Made by a program: the position numbers and the translations under genes. Below are positions 1 to 12,260 of a DNA stretch of 64,000 nucleotides, piece by piece. The DNA lies in contig CM034105.1 of assembly GCA_019914945.1 (NCBI GenBank), positions 11,036,001-11,100,000 on the forward strand, in the 5' to 3' direction. How positions within the stretch are numbered: position 1 is the first letter of the stretch; every line of letters starts with the position of its first letter. The notes under the pieces are model-generated. The model did no database searches and was not told the origin of the DNA. It saw nothing but the letters and a program-made list of their open reading frames with translations. This stretch comes from Typha latifolia. Its lineage: Eukaryota > Streptophyta > Magnoliopsida > Poales > Typhaceae.

Positions 1-129
1 TGACATAAAGTTGATATTAGAGTATTAAATAATAATAAATTTGTATTAGGAATTGGTAATATTTTATACCAAATGGAAAAGAATACCTTGGATGAATGTA
101 AAATAGTAGTAATATATTTTTTTTAATTA

Positions 130-670
130 TAAGTGCGGACTTAAAACACTTCACATATCTGCACTATGAGAGAATTACTATATACTATAGGGTAATGCAG
201 AGTTATAAGCGTGCATTACGAGAAAATAACTTCGCTCTCTAAGTAAAATGACCATGCACTATGGGGTACTTTTAGATTAGTCAAAGTTACCCGCACTACG
301 TGGTTATAAGCCCCCACTACGAGAAAATAACCTCACATTATAATAACATTTATGAACATTATGGGCTTATAACTCATACTACGAGAAAATAACTCCACAC
401 TCTATGTAAAATAACTATGCACTGTTTGGTAATTTTATACTAGTGCAAGGTTATGATTTTACATTACCTGATTATAAGTTCGCACTACGAGAAAATAACC
501 CTGCAATGCAATAATATTTTTCAAAATTATAGAAAAATAATCATGCACTGCGAAGTAATTTTAGACCAATGCAGAGTTATAAGCATTGTAGGAAAATAAC
601 CTTGTACTGTAATAATTTTTTGAATATTACGAGGAAATAATTATACACTGTAGAGTTATTTTGAAAGAGT
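130..670. repeat. Degenerate tandem minisatellite built on a GCACTACGAGAAAATAAC-like core
   Basis: The core (variants of GCACTACGAGAAAATAAC preceded by TTATAAG) recurs around positions 205, 310, 375, 485 and 575, separated by related AT-rich spacers with short words such as GCACTATGGGGTA and GCACTGCGAAGTAATTT. Spacing is irregular (about 65-110 bp), so this is an old, diverged array. No coding potential is seen. Confidence 0.55.
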
Positions 671-1369
671 TCAGGCTTAATTTTTTTTTTTTTGTGTGTG
701 TAGAATTTACTAGTCTAAGAAAAAAGAGATGAAATCTCAACTGTAGATGAGATGACCAATATTTAAGAGAAGAGATAGAAGAGATAATATCTCAATTGTA
801 GTTAAGATAATGAGTATTTAAGAGAAGAGATAGATGACATAGAGGAGGGGATCTCAACTATTACGTGTTGTCTAATATAGGGGCAAAATAATAATTACAG
901 ATTATTATTAATTATTTTTAAAAGAGTTGTATGAAAAAAAAGAGAGAATGATAAATTACTGTACCAAAATAAGATAAATTAAAAAAATAAGGTAAATTAT
1001 TATTTAGTATTATGCAATAATAAAAAGATTTATTTTAGAATAAAACTATTTTTATTCTAAAGTGCACGACTTAAGATTTAATCTGTATTTAAAAATTATA
1101 TGTATCGGTTTAGTTAAGGTATTATTTTAAATGTTGTTAAGTGTTAAATATCTATAGCTAAATCCGTATCTATATCAAATATATAGATGTGGACATGAGT
1201 TGAGCACTATTCAATCTGTTTCACTATTATCTTATTGAGTTAAACGTGAGAGACGAGATAAAAAATAGTAAGTCTAAATTTAATTTTTTTAAAATTATAA
1301 ATTTATCGTCAAATTATTTTTATTCATATTTTATAAATTTAATAATAGCATTTTGTGTTATTATATAAC

Positions 1370-1760
1370 ACACTTAATTTTTTATTTTTTATGTCACGTC
1401 GAAATAATAATTGCTACTCCTATTTATTTTAAATGCTCTCATATATTCTTAATTTTTCTTCAAAATAAATATATCTTCTCTTTCAAAAAAAAAATTAATT
1501 TACTAAGTTCGTGGTTGCTGAGTTATGAACATTTTAAGTTTGCAACTGGTTACAAGTCCATAATAATTTATTTTCTTTTAATGAAGTTTGTAATACTAAA
1601 TACCTCTTAAAATAGAATTAAGCATTACATACATGTTTATAAGCTCGAAAGATAGAAAAATCCCAATAATCATATTTTATAGTAGGGTTACGGGCTTTAT
1701 ACGATTAAAACCTTAAAATTGAAAAAATTAAAAAAAATTAAAATAGTTACCTTAGTTGAA
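1370..1760. repeat. Dispersed AT-rich repeat, copy 1 (partner at 44.83-45.11 kb)
   Basis: Several stretches match 44,830-45,110 in the same order: the AAATAAATATATCTTCT block, the TTACTAAGTTC block, the AAGTTTGTAATA block and the TTTATAGTAG block. This suggests two members of one non-coding repeat family. Boundaries are approximate and no terminal motif was found. The DNA from 671 to 1,369 is AT-rich with nothing else recognisable. Confidence 0.45.
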
Positions 1761-1885
1761 GATGAAAAAAAAGCAATACCTATAAGCCCAAACATGCAAG
1801 TTTATTTTTTTTTTTCATGCAATTGGCCTAAAAAGGACATATATTGTTTTGTGGAGGGTTACATAAATAACAAAAGATTTTGCGC

Positions 1886-1912
1886 AAATTATATAAATAT
1901 ATATATATATTG
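1886..1912 (+). promoter_or_regulatory. TATA-rich core promoter of the purine gene
   Basis: An AT run with TATATAAATATATATATATA-like sequence lies about 140 bp upstream of the ATG at 2050 and is followed by a pyrimidine-rich, GC-richer leader. No ATG occurs between it and position 2050, so 2050 is the first AUG of a transcript starting near 1,920. The transcription start itself is inferred. Confidence 0.45.
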
Positions 1913-2049
1913 CTACTATCTTCTCTGCACCGCCTCTCGCTACAAGGTCCGGCGGCTCGAAGGGCCTTCGTTGCGGCGCTGGCCAGGGACATCCTGCGCC
2001 CCTACTTGCAGGCATCAAACCCTAATTAGGGCGGCCTCCGACTCCAAGA

Positions 2050-5000
2050 ATGCTCGTGAAGGTTCTTCCCGCCCCGAGCTGTAGTATTCCCTGTCATCAC
2101 CATTCCCTCTTCCTCCCCAATCCGCAACCTTCCTTCCCTGCTGGCGGTCGGAGGACGTTAGGGTTCTCCCTCTTGCTTCCTCACAAGAGAAAGGAGCAGA
2201 CATCGATGCTGTCGGGCTCTCATTTGCCGGTTATACGCTCGTCGATCCAAGAAGAGGGAACCCCGTCTTTGGAGATGTGAGGCGTTTTAATCCAAGAAGA
2301 GAAATGTTTTACTTCTCCTTTCTTGTTTGGAGTTTAACTCATGTTGCCATTTCTCATAAGCGGGAGATAATTCATAACTTCTTATATGCTCAAGAGTAAT
2401 AAAAAAATATTTAATTTTTAATTGCTTTGGATATTGCAGGCCATATGAAACATTAACACTAAATACATGCTTTGCTTATTTTCATTTTCCTGAAATATTT
2501 TCATGTTTTAGACAGCACGGTTTACCTATTCATGGGGTGTCAGATATAATTGTTGGTGTTCTTGGAGGAGGCCAATTAGGCCGAATGTTGTGCCAAGCAG
2601 CAAGTAAGATGGCTATCAAAGTAGTGACTTTGGATCCCCTTGAGAATTGTCCAGCAAGCTCTATTTCTTATCAGCATGTCATTGGGAGTTTTGATGATGG
2701 TGAAACGGTCCGAGAATTTGCAAAAAGGTGGCTTGCCCATGAATTTGATTTTTTTTCTTTCTGTCGGTTTAATCTTGACATTATTTATGTTCTTTTGTTT
2801 ACTTCATTTTTCTGATATTCTTGAAATTTTTTCTGTCTTCTAGGTGTGGAGTGTTGACTGTTGAAATTGAACATGTTGATGCTATTACCCTTGAGAAGCT
2901 TGAGCAAGAAGGGGTTGATTGTCAACCTAAAGCTTCTGCAATAAGGATAATCCAAGTAAGTCTTGTTGTTTCTTGGTTAACGGTGTTTTCCCTTGTAAGT
3001 AGAACAACAAGGAGTTTTTATAAGTTCGCACAGTTAGGGATTATGGTTTGCATCAAACGTTATTGGTTGAGGCCTTGTTAGAAAACAAGAATGAAAAAGT
3101 AAAAAAATGTGCCTATCTAAAACTAGCTAGTCATGTTGTTAGAAAAGGTATTAAATCTCAAACATATGTAGAACCTTTTCCATTATCAGTTTTATGGGAA
3201 ATTTAAAAATGTCTCTTATTTTATTCACGGTATGATGGAAACCACATAGCATTCTTAAGGAGGTTTTTTAGTTATTTTTTTATATTGCTTCTATGAAGCT
3301 TTACGTAGACTTTGTTAAGCTTCATGTGTTTTATGTATTATTGCAGGACAAATATCAGCAGAAAGTTCATTTTTCTCAGCATGGAATTCCACTTCCTGAT
3401 TTTATGCAGGTGAAAAGTCATAACTAATTGTGTAATATCAAAATTTATTAAGGGACTTGATCATGATGTTATCAATGTTCTTGTCAGGGCAGATAGATGA
3501 TTTAACTTGTGTTGAGAAAGCTGGAGACTTGTTTGGTTATCCTTTAATGATAAAAAGCAAGAGGTTAGCCTATGATGGACGAGGGAATGCTGTTGCTTAC
3601 CACAAAGAAGATCTTCCTGCTGTTGTTGATTGTATGATTAGCTTTAAACTTTTAGCTGCTTTCTTACTATTCTTCTATGATTGACTCCTTGCATCTACTC
3701 TTGTTTGAATCGATAGACTGATAAATTTTTTCATATGTAATATTTATTCAATATCCTTTTTGTTTGTATCGATTCTTTTTAATTATACTTTTACTAGTTT
3801 AGTGTGTTGAATCTTATCTTAGATATAGAAACTTGATTGTGTTGATGAGCACCAAATTGTATAGGACTTTTGGGTTAGAACTCTGAGAAAATGAAATAAG
3901 GGAAAATCGAATGCCTTAAGATATGTTTTTGTTGGGATGTTGTTAATTTATGATACTCATTCGGTGGAAGTTGTTTCACTCTCTTTTTTTTTGTTGTTCT
4001 TAGTTTTCAGTGTTTTCATGTTTAAGTTGCTTACGATACATTCTTCTTTAAATCTGTCAGCATTTTGCTATATAGCAATTTTGTTTAAGACTTAGGAGGC
4101 TCTCTATAATTTTATCTACCAGACTAACAAATTAACTAAAATCTTTTCTTATTTCCTTTTAAGTGCATGGTCTGTATATGAATCCTAAGAAAAAAAAACA
4201 AGCATTGCTACGATCTTACTTGTCTATTTGCCTTTCTACAGCACTGGGAGGATTTGATCATGGCTTATATGTGGAGAAGTGGACACCCTTTGTGAAGGTT
4301 GGTCTTATTATATTTTTTTATGAGATATATTTTACTTACAAAAATGTTATGGCAGTAGAGTCTTTTAACCTGTTAAGACATCCACTCAATTTATCAGGTT
4401 CAGCTGCTTGACATCATATCCTATCACCTAACAGGCTAGATTTAATCTAGGTGCCAGATTAGATATAAAGCATATACCTGAAACTCCTCCCCTGTCTACA
4501 GACTTTTCTCAACAAAATAAATTTAAAAAACAAACAAAAAAACTCCTCCCAATAGCTTTGATCCTGGTATAACTTGCTCCACTAGTACCTTTAGTTTTGG
4601 ATTGGAGTTAGATCCTACATCAGTCCAATTTGAGTCCAAACTGTTGGCAATTTTGAGCCCTACTCAAAGGTGCTACTCGCACAAGCTTATTATGTTCTTA
4701 TCGAGGAAGGTCTTCCATGCAAAACGTCAAATGTTGCTTAATGCTTAAACATAAGCTATTGTTGTAGGTAGAAGTTTTAATTTTCCAAATAGATCTTTAT
4801 AATTGATTGAGACTGCAGTTCAGTCATTTGCTTGCTTTTATGAGTCATTAATCTCTTCCTGATCTTCTTTTGCTGTCTGATTGTTAAGTGCATCATAGGA
4901 GATATTGCATGTCATGCACTAGATTTTGATAAAATATGCTGATCAACAGATCAACAGACGCATTTGTATCTGTGTATGTTATAAAGCTAGATATGGCATC

Positions 5001-8000
5001 GACACAATGATACTGATTCTATGTTTATGAAATTTGTAACTTTATTTTTTGGTTGATGTAGGAACTTTCAGTCATTGTGGCAAGGAGTACAGATAATTCT
5101 ATATCATGCTATCCTGTGGTTGAAACTATTCATAAGTAAGAAAAGGAGCTTTTAGTTTATATTGAAATCTTCACTTTTTACCTTTTGCAATGTGCATAGG
5201 CAATCCTCATCGAAATTCTGGTATCTTCAGGAATAACATTTGTCACATAGTAGAAGCTCCTGCTGATGTGTCTCAGAAAATAAAGAATCTTTCCATTGAT
5301 GTTGCTCGAAAAGCTATTGGGTCATTGGAAGGTGCTGGTGTTTTTGCAGTAGAATTATTTTTAACAGAAGATGGACAGGTTTGTTGTTATTAATTACATT
5401 ATTATTCTATAATGTATAAATTTTCATCTTTATTTTTTTGGTCATGCTAGTGTCAGACTGTCAGTATCTTTCATCAGTTGTCCATTAAAATTTCTAATCA
5501 GCTGTGATATCTTCTTGCATTTTTGACCTCATTTGAATAGGTTTTATTGAATGAAGTGGCTCCAAGACCTCACAATAGTGGGCACCACACAATCGAATCG
5601 TGCTATACTTCACAGTATGAGCAACATTTACGAGCTATTCTTGGCCTTCCTCTTGGTGATCCTTCAATGAAAACCCCTGCAGCAGTTATGTACAATATAC
5701 TTGGCGAAGATGAGGTAACCTTTCTATGATGAGTTCCTCCATATAGTTTATATTTTCACTGTTTTTGGGCATTTTTCTGTCATCTCAGCTTACACAGCCT
5801 ATTACTTGTCTATGCCTACTTAAGCATTTGAGTAGTAACTTCCATTTCATTGTGTTTTCCTGTTGTGATCTTAGCTTCTTCAGTCTATTTGTTGTTGATG
5901 AGCTGTTTTTTTCCTTATTGAAATAATCCACTTACACCTGTGAGTATGATAGTTTACTAGTTAACTTCTAACTCTGTTGAGTGTAATTTCTGTTAAGGGA
6001 GAAGCAGGGTTTTACCTATCTCATCAGCTCATTAGCAGGGCATTGAACATTCCTGGAGCTACAATCCATTGGTATGATAAACCAGGTTAGCTTTCTTAAG
6101 TCTAATCTTTTGAACATTAGAATTGTAAAAAAATTGATATTTCTGATCTTTTCTCTCCTCTAAGAAAATTATATCATATGTTTCTGCAGAAATGCGAAAG
6201 CAGCGGAAGATGGGTCATATCACGATAGTCGGGCCTTCTAGAAACACTGTAAAAGGGCTCCTCAATATGATGTTGCAAAGAGAGACTACCGAAAACCAGA
6301 AAGTAGGTTAGTATGTAGTCTCTCATACATGATTATATTATGTTTTTTAGATATATGCTGCACTGGCAACTTGAGATTGATTATTATTTGCTACTATGAT
6401 TTTCTAAACTGCAATATGCCACTACCAACTTTGTGATACAATACATGGGCATGTAAAAAATGAGAAAGCAGAAGCATTTTTTTTTTTAAAATTCTCACAG
6501 AAGATTGGTTATTCATAATCTAGTCATGATTAATCTTTCTTTGACACAAATATCATGCTCTATATTATCTTCCATGCCACTTATTCTCTGATTCAAGGAT
6601 ACTATCTGCTCTTATTTAATATATGTGAGAAACCATGAGGTTCCCACAAATGCAGTGTCTAAAAAGTGAATTGTTATAAATCATTGAGTTTTGATAACTC
6701 TTGTTGGGAAGTTCTTCGCCATCTATTTGGATGTTGGATAGACATGGAGAACAACATCCATCCCTCTTTCATTCTGTTTAACTATATTGAATTATCTTTT
6801 ATACTATAAAATTTTATCCTGGGATTTGGTTTGCAAAAGCTGATATGCAATTCTTAGCTGCAGTTAGTCCGCGTGTTGCTATAATAATGGGCTCTGATTC
6901 TGATCTTCCAACAATGAAAGATGCTGCAGAAGTTTTGAAAACATTTGACATTCCCTTTGAGGTTTGTTCCCCGAGACATTATTTCACTATTGCTGACTAT
7001 ATCTGTGGTAATGGAGAATTGTTTTCTTTTATCAGAGCACCTTAGTGAATATTATGGTATTGAATGTTGAATTTTGCAGCTGACAGTTGTTTCAGCACAT
7101 CGGACACCGGAGAGGATGTATTCTTTCGCATTGTCTGCAAAGGAAAGGGGTATTCAGGTCATAATTGCTGGTGCTGGTGGTGCTGCACACTTGCCAGGTT
7201 AGTTGCATAGGTGAAAATGAACAGGAACCTTGTTATGATTTCACTTAAAACTTGATATAAGGCTTATACAACAATGCTTTGGTGCCTCCCAGGAATGGTA
7301 GCTTCCTTGACTCCGTTACCTGTAATAGGAGTCCCTATCAAAACATCCTCATTATATGGAGTTGACTCGCTATTATCTATTGTGCAAGTATGTAATGAAA
7401 TTCCTTTTATCATTCAGAAAATGTTTAATTTCCTAGGGTTATATGGTGATGTTCTACTCCTATCTAATCTCTTATTAGTAGGATTTAAGTCTTCATCCTA
7501 CCAGGTCAAGTTGACTGAAGCCTCAACCTTACCAAGTCAGAATTGAAGATCTATAATGATGAGCACTGATCTACCCTGTAAAGAAAAATTTGTTGGAAAT
7601 TGGAAATCCTATAATTCAAAGATTCTAGTCAATACATAATGAAGGTTTCAGAATATAGCTATTTTATATTCAATAAGCTATCATAAGCATGGTTCACGAG
7701 GTCGGCCGAACCCAATCCTAATTTAGGCTCTCTCTCTCTCTTTCACTATTTCTTTCTCCTTTTATCTTCTTACCATATAACCATTGTTTCTCTTATGGAG
7801 AGATCTAGCCGGCAAATTTTGACGACGTAGATTTAACTCCAACGAACTTCGGTATATAATTTTTTAATTTATTTCTTTATTTCTCTCAGTCTTTTCATTT
7901 CTTCGACTCTCTTCCTTTTTCTTCTCTTTTCTTCTTCTTCTTCTTCTTCTTCTTCTTCTTCTTCATTGCACCATGATTTTTTTTGTTTGATTTTATCTCA

Positions 8001-8122
8001 CTTATTCTCTTTCTAATCTCTTCTTCTTTTCAATTTTTATTGCACCAATAGAAGTATAGAAGGTAGTCCTATATATAAGATTTTGTTCCTTTTGGAGCCA
8101 CTTGTTGCATTCACTAGATCTG

Positions 8123-8154
<32 letters not shown>

Positions 8155-8878
8155 TCTTTTTCCTTTTCTCTTTTTCTTTTGGAGCCACTAGAATATTTCA
8201 TTGGTGATTATAGTAAATTGGCTCATCTAACTCGCTTTCTCTTTTCCTTGCATGCATATATTTCAGATATATATACCTAGTAGAGATTATCTCATATCTA
8301 CTATCATATGCCGGACCCCTTTTTTAGTTATTAGAATCATCTAAGCATTATATTTTGGCTTTTCCTGAAGCAGCAGACTAGAAATAGTGGAGCGTAATGT
8401 TCACTTTGAGAATTATTAGGTTGCCCAACCTCAATCCATGGCCTAAATTCTACCAGACCCAACAAAGATAAGAATGTGGAAGGACCAAATTAGCACATGA
8501 TGTGTGGAAACTATTAAATTGATTTTTTTTATCATATATAACATATAGCTATAAGTTATACTGATTTCATGTGTGAACTATATAGATGCCAAAAGGCATC
8601 CCTGTTGCAACAGTTGCCATAGGGAATGCAGCAAATGCAGCTTTGTTAGCAGTTAGGATGCTGGCTTCTGCAGACACTGATCTATGGGACAGGTGGGATA
8701 CTCACTTCTTTCTTTCTGTTTATAATTAATTTGATTGGCATTTGCTATCTTTTTGAAATATGTTTTCCTTGGTATTTTTCATAGGCTAATTAACTACCAG
8801 CAAGACCTGAAGGATGTGGTGCTGATAAAAGCAGAAAAGCTCGAGGGCGTAGGCTGGGAGGCATATATGAATTCTTGA
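2050..8878 (+). CDS. PURKE: Phosphoribosylaminoimidazole carboxylase (PurK-PurE bifunctional), plastid-type
   Basis: De novo purine synthesis enzyme converting AIR to CAIR; the family is two-domain, like yeast ADE2 and plant PURKE. Exons by splice sites and frame: 2050-2276, 2512-2727, 2844-2955, 3347-3409, 3493-3631, 4242-4297, 5062-5135, 5231-5378, 5541-5714, 5998-6085, 6190-6306, 6840-6961, 7080-7197, 7293-7387, 8586-8692, 8785-8878. They total 1,950 nt, giving 649 residues, usual for the plant family. Residues 1 to about 80 are Ser/Arg/Pro-rich with few acidic residues, like a transit peptide. PurK part: GGGQLGRML (94-102), YDGRGN (233-238), [10 protein letters not shown] (330-339), [14 protein letters not shown] (349-362). 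PurE part: MGSDSDLP (488-495), SAHRTP (517-522), [11 protein letters not shown] (542-552). All introns are GT-AG and no stop or frameshift is seen, so the gene looks functional. Intron 14 (1.2 kb) is swollen by CT-rich repeats. The first exon and its start are the least certain part. Confidence 0.95.
7931..7963. repeat. (CTT)n microsatellite in intron 14 of the purine gene
   Basis: About eleven uninterrupted CTT units lie in a pyrimidine-rich stretch. A second run, (CT)n at about 8122-8148, lies in the same intron. Confidence 0.9.
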
Positions 8879-9190
8879 TCCTCATGTTCTCGTGTTGGTA
8901 AAGAGCTCCCCCTTTTCATGAATAATTCTGGCTTCCGTCTCTGTAAATGAAGTTGAAATCTTTCATTTTGTAACTTGTGCAGGGGAGCTTCAACTTTTTA
9001 AAGTAACTGAATTTTGGAGGATAGAGAAATCAGGTTAAGCCCAGAATGGAGAAGTAGAGATCTCAGGGAGGAATGAATTGTGTGAATATTTTCCCTAAGA
9101 GGGAGCTCTGAATGTGATCTATTCTGGTACATGGAAGGCAGTGTGTTTGTGTCTGACTGGTTGAACAATAAAACTTTTGTATCAATATAG
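8879..9190 (+). promoter_or_regulatory. 3' UTR and poly(A) signal of the purine gene
   Basis: AATAAA is at 9167-9172, about 290 bp after the stop codon. A possible 3'-UTR intron runs from a GTAAAG donor at about 8899 to a TTGTGCAG acceptor near 8982. The signal is canonical; the UTR intron is inferred from splice-like motifs only. Confidence 0.5.
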
Positions 9191-11454
9191 CATAGAGACT
9201 CATGATCTCAATAGTTTATGCAATTTTGAGGCCATGAATATAAATGGAACCCTGGATGCATAATAATTGTAAAATTGATCACTGGAGACAAGTGTTTCCT
9301 TAAAATTTAAGAGCATGGTAAATGCAATTATCACTCTTGCTGGAGAGTTTAAGAGCTGTTTTGATCTTTTCCACATGTGATTTGATGCTGAAAGCTGCTA
9401 TATTAAAAAGATCCATTTGTTAATTCAATTCACTTTGGTTATTTATTCAAATGGTCATGGTTTCCAGCAAGATCTTAGATGGATAAATTTTAGTGGTGAG
9501 AAAGACACAAAACTTCATGATCATGGGCCATCTCTCATATTTTGTAAATTAAATTATCATTAATCGAAAAGAAAGAAGACCAACATGGAGAAAAAGTCTA
9601 GAGGTATCCTAATCAATATCCCAATCAATCTCACGAGAAGAAAGACCTGTGAAAGGTTATGTCCTCCACTATATATATATATATATATATATTTGTTGAA
9701 GAATAATGTTAATCATAGTCAGTATTAGAGGAGAGTTATTCTTATTTATATTTTTACTAAAATAGAGTGTAATACCACAAATGCCCTTGATGATTTTAGA
9801 AAAAGTTTTTTTAAATTTATTTTGGGGATATAATTATCTATGTTAAATACAAACAGAGTTAAGTTTCATCTTCTTTATTCCAACTCTGAATTATAATAGA
9901 AAAAAAAACAAGAATAAAGATATTTAACCATGGTTTAAGTTATACTAGATTTACCGATAACAAAACATGAGTAAGAGATATCTGAGTCCTTTGATCGCAT
10001 ACCATTTTTATTACCCTAAACTCGCAAAAAGATTTGGCATTTTTCCAAATTTTTGTCACTGTGATTGCCATCAAAACATATAAATTAGTATTAAATTATT
10101 GAGAGGGTCCACCTAATTCCATGCGGAAGAGGGTTTCTCTCACATAATGATATTATTAGTCTTTAAGTCAGTTTCAGAGCTGTCCATATCTTGGCATGGA
10201 GTAGATAAACCCGGCTAGTTTGCTCCCACGCACATTGAATAAGAAATGCATCACTGCTTAATTCCTTTTTTTTTTTACGCCATTTATTGTACAGTGGTCG
10301 GGTCTTACTCATAGGGTTAACTCCATGTGAATATTGAGGTTTAAGTTTTAGATTTTTTTTCCCTAGAGATCACGATTAATCAATAAAATATTGTTTTTTT
10401 CTCCTATTTTTGTTTAGTATCTATTTTTGTTTACTATCTCCATTTTTCAGTCTTAAATTAAGAAATCTTTTACCACATAGATCCTCCGATTTAAGAGATT
10501 TATGAAGATTTTTTTCAATTCAGAAGGTCTACGTAGATATTAAAAAAATATTAAAAAATATATATAATAATAATAATAATAATTTAGGAAAGCTAAGTGT
10601 AATTATCCCTTCATAATAATCTTGATTGAAGCTTTTGTAGTCTTCCACCTACTCTTTTGTTCAGAAGAAACGTAGAAGGATATATATTCTAGATTGAGTT
10701 GTCATCATGTACTAGAAAAAGTTGGATAATTTTTTTTTTCTTTTTGAAACATATAAAAATCATGTACTATAAAAGTTGGATATTTTTTTTTAAAACATTT
10801 AAAAGTTTGATAAGATGCAGGCACGTTGACTATGTGTTTAAGTTTTTATCCGTCTGTGATGCAGAATTCACTAATTATTAGTAGCTTTTAATCATTATAA
10901 CATGTCTTATTTCTGAGAGATGGTGAGAAATTATGATGTCCTAATTAAATCATTTTTAAGAGAAGTAGAACTCCAGATCTCTAAGTTGTTATCGCCAAGA
11001 GTCATATAATAACAATAACCGAAGATTTTTGGCGATAATAACTTTAGAGTATGTATGATAATAAATGTAGAAGGTAGGGTGCTTTTAATAAATTTTATAA
11101 AATTTTAACATAAAGATTGTAATAGTCCTATGTGTAAAATGATTTGTAATAAAGTGATACATTCCTTTGACCTTTGAGTTTTTGACAAGTTAGTTATCTT
11201 CCTAACTTTATTTCGAATAACATTTCAAATTTAATATTAAAAGTTTAGCTAACTCTATTAGTGTTAGTGTTAGTATTATCAATGAGAGGTCTTGGGATCA
11301 ACTCTAACCCAAAATAATTATATCGTGATTTGGTGGTTTGGCTCAACAACTAAACTCGGTTAATAATTTGGCGATGTAGTTGGCTTGAATAAGCAGCACG
11401 ACAACTTAGAGTAGGTCTCATCGGCGTTTAATTTGAAGCAATTGTTCGACAACT

Positions 11455-11487
<33 letters not shown>

Positions 11488-11500
11488 ATAAAAACTTACT
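9191..11500. other. AT-rich intergenic DNA without recognisable genes
   Basis: It contains (AT)n runs at 9671-9692 and about 11455-11480, a (TAA)n-like run near 10,565-10,583 and poly(T) tracts. Open frames here are short and AT-biased with no splice context. No structured feature is recognised apart from the simple repeats. Confidence 0.6.
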
Positions 11501-12104
11501 CGGACCTCAAATAAATAATATATAGGTAAAAGATATAAAATTTTTTTAACTTTGTGCTCAAAAATTTATTTTAGTCATAAAATATGTCTTGTGAAGCTAA
11601 GATTTTTGGGTTGGAATAGCACGGCTATTTTTTTCAACAAAGTGGGCTAAAAATTGAAACAAAAAAGGCGATGGCTCATCCAAATTTTAATTTAAAAATT
11701 TTTAATTTCTTTTTTACTAAGAAAATGCTAATTTGACATTTAATCTAAAAGTAAATCGCCAATAACTTCTATATTTTATATAGGTAAAAGAAAGCTTAGG
11801 CTCGGTTAATCATTTTAGTCATAAAAGAAAGCTTAGTTGGACCTCAAATAAACAATATATAGGTAAAAAATATAAAGAAATTTTTTTTAAAAAAATCATA
11901 ACTTTATGCTCGGTTATTCATTTTAATCAAAAAAATGTATCTTGTGAAGCTATGAAAAAGATCGGTTATTCATTGCAACAAAGTGGGCGCAAAATTGAAA
12001 AAAAAAAAGTGCCATAGCTCTTCCAAATTTTAATTTTAAATTTTCTAATTTCTTTTTTTTGCAGAGAAAACGCTAATTTGACATTTAATCTAAAAGTAAA
12101 TCGC
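11501..12104. repeat. Diverged tandem duplication, period about 337 bp
   Basis: Unit 1 (about 11501-11760) and unit 2 (about 11838-12104) share the ordered words ACCTCAAATAAA, AATATATAGGTAAAA, TCTTGTGAAGCTA, CAACAAAGTGGGC, CCAAATTTTAATTT and ACATTTAATCTAAAAGTAAA. ACCTCAA starts at 11504 and again at 11841. Non-coding; unit 2 has more poly(A/T) expansion. Confidence 0.8.
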
Positions 12105-12199
12105 GCATTTTACTAATAGCTATAATAAAATATACTACTTTTAATATTAAGTTTTAAGCTTAATTTATTTTGATAAATAAAATTTTGGAGAGGGGGTCA

Positions 12200-12260
12200 G
12201 CTGCCAAAGCAATAAGAAACTTCTAACTTGTTACATTAAAACTTGTTATGCTTTGGCAGC
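12200..12260. repeat. Perfect 11-bp inverted repeat with 39-bp loop
   Basis: GCTGCCAAAGC at 12200-12210 is exactly reverse-complemented as GCTTTGGCAGC at 12250-12260, and pairing partly extends inward. It could be the end-to-end fold of a short MITE remnant or chance. No known small RNA is recognised in it. Confidence 0.5.

Noticed and set aside
1719..2084. A 121-codon frame overlapping the promoter and leader of the purine gene
   Set aside because: It runs through the TATA region and leader in another frame than the conserved gene; no homology recognised.
12200..12260. Candidate microRNA precursor
   Set aside because: Stem of only 11 bp perfect pairing with a 39-bp loop; no known miRNA sequence and arms too short for a precursor.
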